Source of the DNA: a virus
IMG/VR virus record: IMGVR_UViG_3300047557_003310
Location: 62,001-126,000 of that record
Reading direction: 5' to 3' (one strand)
DNA length: 64,000 nt
The notes below the pieces were generated by a model. That model saw only the letters and a program-made list of their open reading frames with translations. It did not search any database and was not told where the DNA came from. The position numbers and the translations under genes were made by a program. Every line of letters begins with the position of its first letter. Position 1 is the stretch's first letter. Shown here piece after piece: positions 23,665-30,810 of the stretch.

Positions 23665-23736
23665 CCTCTGGTAGTCTATTGGTAAGGACGGGTGGACAAC
23701 ACACATGGAAACTAGGTTCGATTCCTAGACAGAGGC
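23665..23736 (+). ncRNA. tRNA-like element with abnormal anticodon loop
   Basis: 72 bases with standard spacing: CCTCTG/CAGAGG acceptor, D stem GTCT/GGAC, T arm CTAGG-TTCGATT-CCTAG. The anticodon arm is broken: the stem GGGTG/CACAT has a mismatch and the loop GACAACA lacks the invariant U33. A decayed tRNA or a tRNA mimic. Confidence 0.55.
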
Positions 23737-23751
23737 TTAAGTATTTTTATA

Positions 23752-23778
23752 ACTCACCTTGTAAAAGGTGAGTTTTTC
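23752..23778 (+). terminator. Rho-independent terminator ending the first tRNA group
   Basis: ACTCACCTT-GTAA-AAGGTGAGT followed by five T. Confidence 0.9.
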
Positions 23779-23781
23779 TTG

Positions 23782-23789
23782 TATAAATA
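23782..23789 (+). promoter_or_regulatory. T4-type late promoter
   Basis: TATAAATA directly after the terminator and 31 bases before the zinc-ribbon gene. Confidence 0.65.
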
Positions 23790-23819
23790 ATAAGATCTAA
23801 AAATACATCATGAGAAAAA

Positions 23820-24071
23820 ATGTTAAAGATAAGATGCAAAGAGTGCAATACTGAAGTTTCTGCACATCCTGGACAATCCAAATCATGTGGATGTCCAAAT
23901 ATGGCTACAATCAAGGGAGATAAAATATCTGCACTAGATTTGTCTAAGATAGTTATGTTGAATTCTTATGTACAAAAGGAATCCAACAGAGTTTTAACTA
24001 ACGAAGATATTATGTGGCAAGAGGCAAGACGCCAAAGAAAAGTTCGTAAATTGGATTTTGAAGTTCGTTAA
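23820..24071 (+). CDS. Small zinc-ribbon-like protein
   Basis: 83 residues. CKEC near the N-terminus and CGC about 17 residues on could bind zinc; DLSKIVMLNS and a basic C-terminal helix follow. Known to me as a small conserved phage protein without assigned function. Nine bases separate it from tRNA-Ser. Confidence 0.7.
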   Translation: MLKIRCKECNTEVSAHPGQSKSCGCPNMATIKGDKISALDLSKIVMLNSYVQKESNRVLTNEDIMWQEARRQRKVRKLDFEVR

Positions 24072-24079
24072 TAGAGTAA

Positions 24080-24161
24080 AGAGGATAGCACTAATGGTTA
24101 GTAACACGCCTTGAAAGCGTGGCCAGGTTCACGCCTGATGGTTCGATTCCATTATTCTCTG
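24080..24161 (+). tRNA. tRNA-Ser (TGA)
   Basis: Acceptor AGAGGAT/ATTCTCT, anticodon stem CACGC/GCGTG with loop CTTGAAA giving TGA, long variable arm, T arm GATGG-TTCGATT-CCATT, discriminator G. No promoter of its own; probably cut from the upstream transcript. Confidence 0.93.
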
Positions 24162-24183
24162 TTAATAAATAGCTAAAAAACTC

Positions 24184-24555
24184 ATGAGATTTAAAGAGTT
24201 TCTTGCTGAATCAAAAAAGGTTCAAGTTAAAGATTTTATGCATTTTGTAAAAGATGAACTTGGATTGCCATCATTACCAAAAGTAATTATAATAGATGAC
24301 CCACAGTTTTCTATTGACAATAAGACATTTGGTTGTTTTAATTTAGGTAGTGATGAAATTAAAGTTCAAATAGCACAGAGACATCCATTGGATGTGTACA
24401 GAACACTTGCACATGAACTTGTTCATTATCACCAAAAACAAAGTGGTAAAGAAATGAGTGGTGAAGATGGATCTGAGTGTGAAAATGAAGCTAATTCTTT
24501 AGCAGGAGTTCTGTTAAGAAAGTACACAAAAGGTATCAAAAATCACGGTTATTGA
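24184..24555 (+). CDS. Zinc-metallopeptidase-like protein with capsid-targeting-like N-terminus
   Basis: 123 residues. Starts MRFKEFLAES, fitting a T4 capsid-targeting peptide with a L-A-E cleavage site before Ser. The rest carries LAHELVHYHQKQ, the HExxH zincin site (about 82-86), and a downstream ECENEANSLA segment that can supply the third ligand. Late-type AATAAATA (24165-24172) lies upstream. Possibly packaged and injected with the DNA (inference). Confidence 0.75.
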   Translation: MRFKEFLAESKKVQVKDFMHFVKDELGLPSLPKVIIIDDPQFSIDNKTFGCFNLGSDEIKVQIAQRHPLDVYRTLAHELVHYHQKQSGKEMSGEDGSECENEANSLAGVLLRKYTKGIKNHGY

Positions 24556-24584
24556 TTGATTTGTTTTTGTATCAAGACAAATAG

Positions 24585-24612
24585 TTGACATTAAGAAGTT
24601 ACTAGTTATAAT
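24585..24612 (+). promoter_or_regulatory. Sigma70 promoter for the small-gene/gnd unit
   Basis: TTGACA, 16 bases, TATAAT, upstream of five overlapping small genes and gnd. Confidence 0.8.
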
Positions 24613-24636
24613 TACTTATTATGTGCCACTGTTTCA

Positions 24637-24786
24637 ATGGATAGTAGAACATTTGAAAACTGGGTTAAAATAAAAAATACATTTGAACAGTCTGGTAATA
24701 CAGATAATATGTTTTATAAAAGAGCATGTGAAATTGTAAAAACTGGTAAGGATCCCTTAGCGAAATTTCTTGGAGATGAAAAATGA
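24637..24786 (+). CDS. Small conserved protein (49 aa)
   Basis: MDSRTFENWVKIKN start and DPLAKFLGDEK end; an amphipathic helical protein. Overlaps the next gene by 4 bases. I know similar small ORFs from cyanophages; no function. Confidence 0.65.
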   Translation: MDSRTFENWVKIKNTFEQSGNTDNMFYKRACEIVKTGKDPLAKFLGDEK

Positions 24787-24986
24787 TGGAACCTCCCGAC
24801 GAATTTATTACTCGTTCAGAAGTTCAGGAGATGATTGATGCTGCTATACGAAGACACAACCGTAATGCTTCTATCATTAGCATGTGCGTCGGTTGGGTGG
24901 TTCTTGCTCTATTTGCTGAGGGATTACTAAGACTTATTGGTGTTATTCCACCTTTATTTCCATGGTTTAATATTTCTTTAATCTAA
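24783..24986 (+). CDS. Small membrane protein
   Basis: 67 residues: an acidic helix (SEVQEMIDAAIRRH) followed by one membrane helix (about 32-52, IISMCVGWVVLALFAEGLL). Overlaps neighbours on both sides. Function unknown. Confidence 0.68.
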   Translation: MMEPPDEFITRSEVQEMIDAAIRRHNRNASIISMCVGWVVLALFAEGLLRLIGVIPPLFPWFNISLI

Positions 24987-25099
24987 TGATAACAATTACA
25001 GAAAAAGATTTAAAACAACTACAAGAAATAATTTTAAGACAAAAAATGGAAGAACTTTTCGAAGAACCGTCATCTTATGAGGATGAAGAATATGAATAG
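24986..25099 (+). CDS. Small acidic protein (37 aa)
   Basis: Helical peptide MITITEKDLKQLQEIILRQK with a strongly acidic tail. TAATG overlap with the previous gene and an 8-base overlap with the next support translation. Confidence 0.55.
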   Translation: MITITEKDLKQLQEIILRQKMEELFEEPSSYEDEEYE

Positions 25100-25178
25100 T
25101 TTAATATTAAATACTATAATAATATTTGGACTTGTTGGAATATTTCTTTATTGGGGACTCAATAGTGCGTATCAATAA
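25092..25178 (+). CDS. Single-pass membrane peptide (28 aa)
   Basis: Almost wholly hydrophobic (LILNTIIIFGLVGIFLYWGL). Overlapping starts and stops on both sides suggest a real coupled gene. Comparable in size to small photosystem or holin-like peptides; unproven. Confidence 0.5.
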   Translation: MNSLILNTIIIFGLVGIFLYWGLNSAYQ

Positions 25179-25384
25179 TGAAAAAAGAACACGAATGCTG
25201 GAATTTTGTAATGTCATCATTTGCTAGGTTGTATGGGGTTAAGAAAGTTATAAGTGAAGAAAAGTTTCATGAGATTGCACTTCAGTGGTGTGATGATCAT
25301 GATTATGTTTGCGATATTCACTTGGATAGTTTGGCTAAAGTTGATACATACTTCAGGAAAATTTACGAGGATTGGGAAAAATGA
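25178..25384 (+). CDS. Small conserved protein before gnd
   Basis: 68 residues, with three Cys and several His (ECWNFVMSS, WCDDHDYVCDIH). Overlaps gnd by 4 bases. No known family. Confidence 0.65.
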   Translation: MKKEHECWNFVMSSFARLYGVKKVISEEKFHEIALQWCDDHDYVCDIHLDSLAKVDTYFRKIYEDWEK

Positions 25385-26403
25385 GAGTAGGATTGATTGG
25401 ACTGGGACGAATGGGCGAAGGAATGTCTCGTCGTATGATGAAAGCAGGAATAGAAGTTTGGGGGTATCGTAGAAACTATGAAAAAGCAAACAAAGCGTAT
25501 GAAAACGGATATGTTAATGGTATTACAACTTCTATACAAAGCCTTGTTCAAGTAGTTAAAGGAAATAATAAACCAGGCATTTTTCAAATGGTTGTGCCGG
25601 CAGAAACAGTAGAGGAAACGATTAATGAGTTACTACGATATTGTAGTGAAGGAGATATTATTATTGATCATGGCAATAGCAATTTTAAAGACAGTCGGAA
25701 GAGAGCAGAACGTCTGGCAAAAGTTGGTATCGAATATATTGATTGTGGCACTAGCGGTGGTGTTTATGGTTTGGATCGTGGATACTGTCTTATGGTTGGA
25801 GGTGGAAATACTGCAGTCGCCACTTGTGCGAGCATTTTTGATGCCCTCGCTCCAGGAATCAATGCTGCCCCAAGGACTCAATTTAACTCGGATGTAACAT
25901 CTGCAGAGTTTGGTTGGTTACATTGTGGGGGTCCAGGTGCAGGACATTTTGTAAAGATGGTGCATAATGGTATTGAGTATGGCATTATGCAAGCATATGC
26001 AGAAGGATTTAACATCATCAAGAACGCTAATGCAGGTGCTCAGTATGTCAGAGAAGGAGATGCAGAGGTTGCCCCTATGGCAGATCCAGAAAGTTACTGC
26101 TATGATATTGACGTTGCTGAGGTTGCTGAGTTATGGCGTCGCGGTAGCGTGGTTGGGTCTTGGTTACTTGACCTTACTGCTGATGTGCTACGCAGGGATG
26201 GTAGCCTTAAACAGTTCTCTGGAGGTGTATCCGACAGCGGTGAGGGTCGTTGGACTGTTTCTGCCGCTGTGGACTTGGGGGTTCCCGCTCCTGTCATTAC
26301 TACTGCACTATTTGAAAGATTTAACTCACGCAATCTCGGATCGTTCGGAGCAAAGATTCTAAATGGTATGAGATATATGTTTGGCGGTCATCATGTAAGA
26401 TAA
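25381..26403 (+). CDS. gnd: 6-phosphogluconate dehydrogenase
   Basis: 340 residues, the short form of the family. Oxidises 6-phosphogluconate to ribulose-5-phosphate, making NADPH. GLIGLGRMGEGMSRR is the NADP-binding loop; GTSGGVYGLDRGY and GGPGAGHFVKMVHNGIEYG are the substrate-site signatures. A cyanophage auxiliary gene that pushes host carbon into the pentose phosphate pathway for nucleotides. Confidence 0.95.
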   Translation: MRVGLIGLGRMGEGMSRRMMKAGIEVWGYRRNYEKANKAYENGYVNGITTSIQSLVQVVKGNNKPGIFQMVVPAETVEETINELLRYCSEGDIIIDHGNSNFKDSRKRAERLAKVGIEYIDCGTSGGVYGLDRGYCLMVGGGNTAVATCASIFDALAPGINAAPRTQFNSDVTSAEFGWLHCGGPGAGHFVKMVHNGIEYGIMQAYAEGFNIIKNANAGAQYVREGDAEVAPMADPESYCYDIDVAEVAELWRRGSVVGSWLLDLTADVLRRDGSLKQFSGGVSDSGEGRWTVSAAVDLGVPAPVITTALFERFNSRNLGSFGAKILNGMRYMFGGHHVR

Positions 26404-26420
26404 ACATAGGAATTAATAAA

Positions 26421-26534
26421 ATGTTTCATTTAGTGGAAACTCTTGCGGCAAGCCCATTTTTTCTTTTTCTTTGTGGGATGGGGTTGACAGTCGTTCCTTT
26501 TGCCGGTATAATGTACATACATAATAAGAAATAA
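26421..26534 (+). CDS. Small membrane protein (37 aa)
   Basis: Two short hydrophobic stretches around a Gly-Met turn (SPFFLFLCGMGLTVVPFAGI). It contains the tRNA-Pro promoter and stops at the base before that tRNA. Weak translation signals, so only moderate support. Confidence 0.45.
   Translation: MFHLVETLAASPFFLFLCGMGLTVVPFAGIMYIHNKK
26484..26512 (+). promoter_or_regulatory. Sigma70 promoter for tRNA-Pro
   Basis: TTGACA, 17 bases, TATAAT, inside the preceding small ORF; start about 15 bases before the tRNA. Confidence 0.85.
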
Positions 26535-26609
26535 CGGGATGTAGCTCAGCTTGGATAGAGTGTCGCTTTTGGGAAGCGAAAGTCGCAGATTCGAATTCTG
26601 TCATCCCGA
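26535..26609 (+). tRNA. tRNA-Pro (TGG)
   Basis: Acceptor CGGGATG/CATCCCG, anticodon stem TCGCT/AGCGA with loop TTTGGGA giving TGG, T arm GCAGA-TTCGAAT-TCTGT, discriminator A. Confidence 0.94.
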
Positions 26610-26633
26610 CTCATATAACCTCACTTCATAAAA

Positions 26634-26852
26634 ATGAAAGAACTAGATCAATTACAATCATATACTGTGCAGCAATTCCAAGATGAATTTGATACTCTTA
26701 TGGAGAGAGTAGAAAATGGTGAATCTTTTATTATAAAAGATGGTAAAAACAGTGCCGTCATAGTTCCATATAATGAAACTATACTAATGTCTGTAGACTC
26801 AATTCATGATGATATTGTAAAAATTCACACAGACCATGAAGAAGCAAGTTGA
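26634..26852 (+). CDS. Orphan Phd/YefM-type antitoxin-like protein
   Basis: 72 residues. FQDEFDTLMERVENGESFII followed by KDGKNSAVIVPYNE is the Phd/YefM fold signature, in which a helix and GES-F-I strand form the DNA-binding dimer. No toxin gene is adjacent, as both sides are tRNAs. It may bind a host toxin as a counter-defence, or act as a repressor (inference). Confidence 0.75.
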   Translation: MKELDQLQSYTVQQFQDEFDTLMERVENGESFIIKDGKNSAVIVPYNETILMSVDSIHDDIVKIHTDHEEAS

Positions 26853-26858
26853 AATGAC

Positions 26859-26887
26859 TTGACAAACAAAACCTGATATGCTATATT
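26859..26887 (+). promoter_or_regulatory. Sigma70 promoter for tRNA-Ile
   Basis: TTGACA, 17 bases, TATATT, 10 bases before the tRNA. Confidence 0.8.
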
Positions 26888-26897
26888 AGGTTATATT

Positions 26898-26971
26898 GGG
26901 AGCGTAGCTCAACTGGTCAGAGCACAGACCTTATAAGTCTGGGGTTCTGGGTTCAAGCCCCAGCGTTCCCA
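26898..26971 (+). tRNA. tRNA-Ile (TAT)
   Basis: Acceptor GGGAGCG/CGTTCCC, anticodon stem CAGAC/GTCTG with loop CTTATAA giving UAU, T arm CTGGG-TTCAAGC-CCCAG. Reads AUA directly; most bacteria use a lysidine-modified CAU tRNA instead. Confidence 0.92.
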
Positions 26972-27032
26972 TAGACAGTAAAAGCTGTCTTTCATTCACA
27001 ATCAATTATAGTTACTAGATCAATCAACTCAA

Positions 27033-27248
27033 ATGTCAATTACAGAAAAATTTAAAAAAGACATGCAAGCCATTCGTGGTGCAGCAAAAGGTGACTTTTA
27101 TCTAGATGTAAAAAACCCTAAACTTTACAAAAAACTTTTTAAATTTTATGAAAATCAAGGCATTGTTTTTTCCGGTGATCCATTAGATGATTATGAAATT
27201 CTAATGGAATATGTTGCACAAGATCTGGAAACTGTGGAAGCAGCTTAA
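27033..27248 (+). CDS. Small conserved protein
   Basis: 71 residues, basic N-terminus and acidic helical C-terminus (EILMEYVAQDLETVEAA). Its stop codon lies against a repeated sequence. Function unknown. Confidence 0.65.
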   Translation: MSITEKFKKDMQAIRGAAKGDFYLDVKNPKLYKKLFKFYENQGIVFSGDPLDDYEILMEYVAQDLETVEAA

Positions 27249-27313
27249 GTCACGGAGAGACTTTAAAAGTACTGGTCGGAGCATAGTCACGGAGAGACTT
27301 TAAAAGTACTGGT
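27248..27313 (+). repeat. Two copies of a 29-base direct repeat
   Basis: 27248-27276 and 27285-27313 are identical over 29 bases, 8 bases apart. Each holds AGTC ... GACT, able to form a small hairpin, and an AAAGTACT palindrome-like end. It lies between two small genes and may be a regulatory site or slippage product. Confidence 0.9.
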
Positions 27314-27366
27314 GGAGTCAATTATGACCCTATTGTCACACACAAACACACATATGGAGATTAATT

Positions 27367-27579
27367 ATGTCCAAAACACCTTACGAACTTCGTTTTGAAA
27401 TCTTTAAGCAAGCATATAAGATGCTTAATGATAATTTCTGTGTTGAATATGATTATGTGCGAGAATGGAATGACAATTCCATGAATACTGTCAAGATGGA
27501 TCTTCCAGAATTTCCAACTCTAAACCAAGTTCTTCAGCAAGCACAAGTGATTAATGACTTTGTTTCTGAAACGAAATAG
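27367..27579 (+). CDS. Small conserved cyanophage protein
   Basis: 70 residues beginning SKTPYELRFEIFKQAYKML, helical and soluble. TGGAG lies 9 bases before the ATG. I recognise the type as common in T4-like cyanophages but know no function. Confidence 0.72.
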   Translation: MSKTPYELRFEIFKQAYKMLNDNFCVEYDYVREWNDNSMNTVKMDLPEFPTLNQVLQQAQVINDFVSETK

Positions 27580-27690
27580 GTTTCTTGCCATTCCTTAAAA
27601 AGGCAAGTGGTGCGGATGGAGATTACTCCCGCCTGGTTTCCAATTTCCAGTCAAAGAATTGGTGGCGTGCATGGCAGACCTAAATTTATA

Positions 27691-27717
27691 AGAGGAGTTG
27701 TTTGCTCCTCTTTTTTT
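27691..27717 (+). terminator. Rho-independent terminator before the glycan block
   Basis: AGAGGAG-TTGTTTG-CTCCTCT followed by a T run. The 110 bases before it contain CCAATT/AATTGG pairing but no ORF. Confidence 0.88.
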
Positions 27718-27729
27718 ATATGATTTTAT

Positions 27730-28068
27730 ATGGAAAGAATTAATCGCCCTTGGGGCTGGTATGAAAATATACAGGAAGATACTGGATATAAAGTTAAAAG
27801 ACTTTATGTTCAGCCAAATAAAAAAATATCTTTGCAATATCACATCCAGCGAAATGAACACTGGATTGTAGTGTCTGGTGACGGTAAGTTTGAACTAAAT
27901 GAAATAGTTAAAGATGTTTCAATAGGCGATTATATTTTTGTTCCAATGACAGCTAAACATCGTATAGTTGGGGGAAGTTGTGGTATAATGATAATTGAAA
28001 TCCAACTAGGAAAAATTTGTGATGAAGAAGATATTGTTAGACTTGAAGATGAGTATGGGAGAATTTAA
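27730..28068 (+). CDS. Cupin protein, mannose-6-phosphate isomerase type II-like
   Basis: 112 residues, a single cupin like the isomerase half of ManC. The start RPWGWYENI, then KRLYVQPNKKISLQYH with metal-binding His and HWIVVSGDGKFELN. It probably supplies mannose-6-phosphate for the GDP-mannose used by the next two genes, though the guanylyltransferase half is missing and must come from the host. Confidence 0.8.
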   Translation: MERINRPWGWYENIQEDTGYKVKRLYVQPNKKISLQYHIQRNEHWIVVSGDGKFELNEIVKDVSIGDYIFVPMTAKHRIVGGSCGIMIIEIQLGKICDEEDIVRLEDEYGRI

Positions 28069-28071
28069 GTC

Positions 28072-29073
28072 ATGAAAACAGCATTAATAACAGGAATTAC
28101 AGGACAAGATGGGTCGTATCTCGCAGAATTATTACTTGAAAGGGGGTATCAAGTTCATGGAATTATTAGACGTGCTTCTTTAATTAATACACATAGGATT
28201 GACCATATTTACGATCAAATTAAGCTTCATTATGGAGATCTTACAGATTCGACAAATCTTGTAAGAGTCATTCAACAAGTTCAACCTGATGAGATTTATA
28301 ATTTAGGGGCACAGAGTCATGTAAAGGTATCTTTTGAGATGCCTGAATATACAGGACAGACTGACGCTTTAGGGACACTTCGCATTCTTGAGGCAGTTCG
28401 TCTTCTGGGTATGGAAAATAAAACTAGAATTTATCAAGCATCCACTTCAGAGATGTTTGGTAAAGTTCAGGAGATTCCACAAAAAGAAACTACACCTTTT
28501 TATCCTCGTTCACCTTATGGAGTTGCAAAAGTTTATGGATACTGGATTGTCAAAAACTACCGAGAGTCTTATGGATTACACGCAAGTTCTGGAATTCTTT
28601 TCAATCATGAATCCCCTAGAAGAGGAGAAACTTTTGTCACACGAAAAATCACTAGAGGATTATCATCTATTTCAACTGGGCAGCAAGATATACTATATCT
28701 CGGCAATCTGAACGCAAAACGAGACTGGGGACACGCTAAGGACTTTGTAGAGGCTATGTGGTTGATGCTCCAACAGGATGAACCAGATGATTATGTCATA
28801 GCTACTGGAGAGCAGTATTCGGTGCGTGAGTTTGTTGAGGAAGCAGCACCATACTTTGGTATGAATATTGTATGGGAAGGTGAAGGACTTAATGAAGTTG
28901 GTATTGATAAGAATACTAAAAGAGAGGTTGTGAGAGTGAGTCCTAAATATTTCCGACCTGCTGAAGTAGAGACCTTATTAGGTGATGCCACTAAGGCAAA
29001 GGAGAAACTAGGTTGGGAACCTAAAATTTCTTTTAAACAATTAGTTGAGGATATGTGTATTAATGGACAGTGA
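28072..29073 (+). CDS. gmd: GDP-mannose 4,6-dehydratase
   Basis: 333 residues, extended SDR. Converts GDP-D-mannose to GDP-4-keto-6-deoxymannose. [14 protein letters not shown] is the NADP-binding loop; STSEMFG and [15 protein letters not shown] hold the Ser/Tyr/Lys site; [16 protein letters not shown] is family-specific. Overlaps fcl by 11 bases. Confidence 0.96.
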   Translation: MKTALITGITGQDGSYLAELLLERGYQVHGIIRRASLINTHRIDHIYDQIKLHYGDLTDSTNLVRVIQQVQPDEIYNLGAQSHVKVSFEMPEYTGQTDALGTLRILEAVRLLGMENKTRIYQASTSEMFGKVQEIPQKETTPFYPRSPYGVAKVYGYWIVKNYRESYGLHASSGILFNHESPRRGETFVTRKITRGLSSISTGQQDILYLGNLNAKRDWGHAKDFVEAMWLMLQQDEPDDYVIATGEQYSVREFVEEAAPYFGMNIVWEGEGLNEVGIDKNTKREVVRVSPKYFRPAEVETLLGDATKAKEKLGWEPKISFKQLVEDMCINGQ

Positions 29074-30022
29074 TTCTAAAGTATTAGTTTGTGGCGCCAA
29101 CGGAATGGTTGGTTCGGCAATCGTGAGAAATCTTGAAAGTAAAGGTTATACCAACATCATCAAAGGGACTCGTAAATCTGTAGATTTTACAGATGAACTA
29201 ATAACTGATGAGTATATTCAATCTGTAGAACCTGAGTATGTGTTTGTTGCTGCTGCCAAAGTTGGCGGTATTATGGCAAATAGCAACTATAAGGCAGATT
29301 TTTTAACTGAGAATCTTCGTATTCAAACTAACATTATTGATTCTGCTTATCGTTGTGGTGTAAAAAAACTTCTCTTTTTAGGATCTTCTTGTATATATCC
29401 GAAGTTTGCGACTCAACCTATTACTGAAGATCAGTTGATGTGTGGTCCTCTAGAACCAACTAATGATGCCTATGCAATTGCTAAGATTGCTGGTATTATG
29501 ATGTGTCAAGCATATCGTCAGCAGCACGGGTTTAATGCTATCTCATTGATGCCTACGAATCTTTATGGACCAAATGATAACTTTGATTTGGAAACCTCTC
29601 ACGTTCTTCCAGCAATGATTGCAAAGTTTCATCATGCTAAGAAGAATCAATATACTATTGACATGGGAGGTCCTTGGTATGGTTCGGTAAAACTTTGGGG
29701 TGATGGTTCTGCGATGCGTGAATTTTTACACGTTGATGATCTTGCAGAAGCTTGTTATGTTTGTATGCAAAAATATGATGAACCAGAACATGTTAATGTT
29801 GGAACTGGAGAAGATATAACAATTAAAGAACTTGCGGAAACTATTTCTAGAGTAGTTGGGTTTATGGGTGATATTGAATGGGATACGACAAAACCAAATG
29901 GAACTCCTAGAAAAGTTTTGAATATTAATAAGATTAAATCTCTTGGTTGGGAACCAAAAATTTCTCTTAATGCGGGAATTAAAAAAACTTATGAATGGGG
30001 TTTAAAAAATGATAGGATTTAA
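29063..30022 (+). CDS. fcl: GDP-L-fucose synthase
   Basis: 319 residues from ATG 29063. Epimerises and reduces the Gmd product to GDP-L-fucose. [12 protein letters not shown] is the cofactor loop; [12 protein letters not shown] and [15 protein letters not shown] carry Ser, Tyr and Lys. Overlaps both neighbours, so gmd, fcl and the fucosyltransferase form one operon. Confidence 0.95.
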   Translation: MDSDSKVLVCGANGMVGSAIVRNLESKGYTNIIKGTRKSVDFTDELITDEYIQSVEPEYVFVAAAKVGGIMANSNYKADFLTENLRIQTNIIDSAYRCGVKKLLFLGSSCIYPKFATQPITEDQLMCGPLEPTNDAYAIAKIAGIMMCQAYRQQHGFNAISLMPTNLYGPNDNFDLETSHVLPAMIAKFHHAKKNQYTIDMGGPWYGSVKLWGDGSAMREFLHVDDLAEACYVCMQKYDEPEHVNVGTGEDITIKELAETISRVVGFMGDIEWDTTKPNGTPRKVLNINKIKSLGWEPKISLNAGIKKTYEWGLKNDRI

Positions 30023-30800
30023 TTATCTTGGTAAGCAAGGTAGACTTGCCAATCAAATGTTTCAATATTCTGCTTTAAAAGGAATTGCCAGAAAACATGG
30101 ATACACTTGGTGTATACCACCAAGTAACTTCAGTAATCCCTATTATGAACATCAATTATTTGAAATTTTTAATTTACCATCATTAACTAATATTTCGTAT
30201 TTACCTCAAGATTTTCCTATAATACAAGAAAGAGGATTTGAGTTTGATGAAAAACTATTTGAAACATGTCCAGATAATATTAATTTATATGGATATTTTC
30301 AAACAGAAAAATATTTTAAACATATTGAAAATGAAATCCGAGAAGATTTTTCTTTCAAGGATGAAATAATCGATCCATGTAAAAAAATGATAGATGAACT
30401 TGGTGATTGTATATCGTTGCACGTAAGAAGAACGGATTATGTTTCTAACTGTATTGAACATCCTCCTTTAAGTTTAGATTACTATAGTCAAGCATTAAAT
30501 TATTTTGATGAAAATGCTAGAGTAATTATTTTTTCTGATGATGTTGATTGGTGTAAAGCTCAAGAAATTTTTAAATCAGACAGATTTTTAATATCAGAAT
30601 CTAAAAATAATGCGATAGATTTATGTTTGATGACATTATGTAATGGTCATATTATTGCTAATTCTTCGTATTCTTGGTGGGGATGTTGGTTATCTAACTC
30701 TATCGTAAAAATTGCCCCAACTAAATGGTTTGGTACAACTGGAGATACAGCAAAAAACAATACGAAAGATCTTATTCCAAGTGATTGGATTGTAATTTAG
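30009..30800 (+). CDS. Alpha-1,2-fucosyltransferase-like (GT11)
   Basis: 263 residues. Uses GDP-fucose to decorate a glycan. The N-terminal QGRLANQMFQYSAL matches the GT11 start; SLHVRRTDYVSN is the donor-binding HxRRxD motif; IIANSSYSWWGCWLS is the third motif. Placed right after the GDP-fucose genes. Confidence 0.9.
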   Translation: MIGFNYLGKQGRLANQMFQYSALKGIARKHGYTWCIPPSNFSNPYYEHQLFEIFNLPSLTNISYLPQDFPIIQERGFEFDEKLFETCPDNINLYGYFQTEKYFKHIENEIREDFSFKDEIIDPCKKMIDELGDCISLHVRRTDYVSNCIEHPPLSLDYYSQALNYFDENARVIIFSDDVDWCKAQEIFKSDRFLISESKNNAIDLCLMTLCNGHIIANSSYSWWGCWLSNSIVKIAPTKWFGTTGDTAKNNTKDLIPSDWIVI

Positions 30801-30810
30801 GAGAATAAAC

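Noticed and set aside
23513-23704. Minus-strand 63-codon frame in the tRNA cluster
   Set aside because: Overlaps hairpin-rich noncoding DNA and a tRNA-like element; composition not protein-like.
22081-27000. tRNA cluster as a prophage attachment or integration site
   Set aside because: No integrase or att-like repeats; T4-like cyanophages are lytic.
27248-27313. CRISPR array
   Set aside because: Only two repeats with an 8-base spacer and no cas genes.
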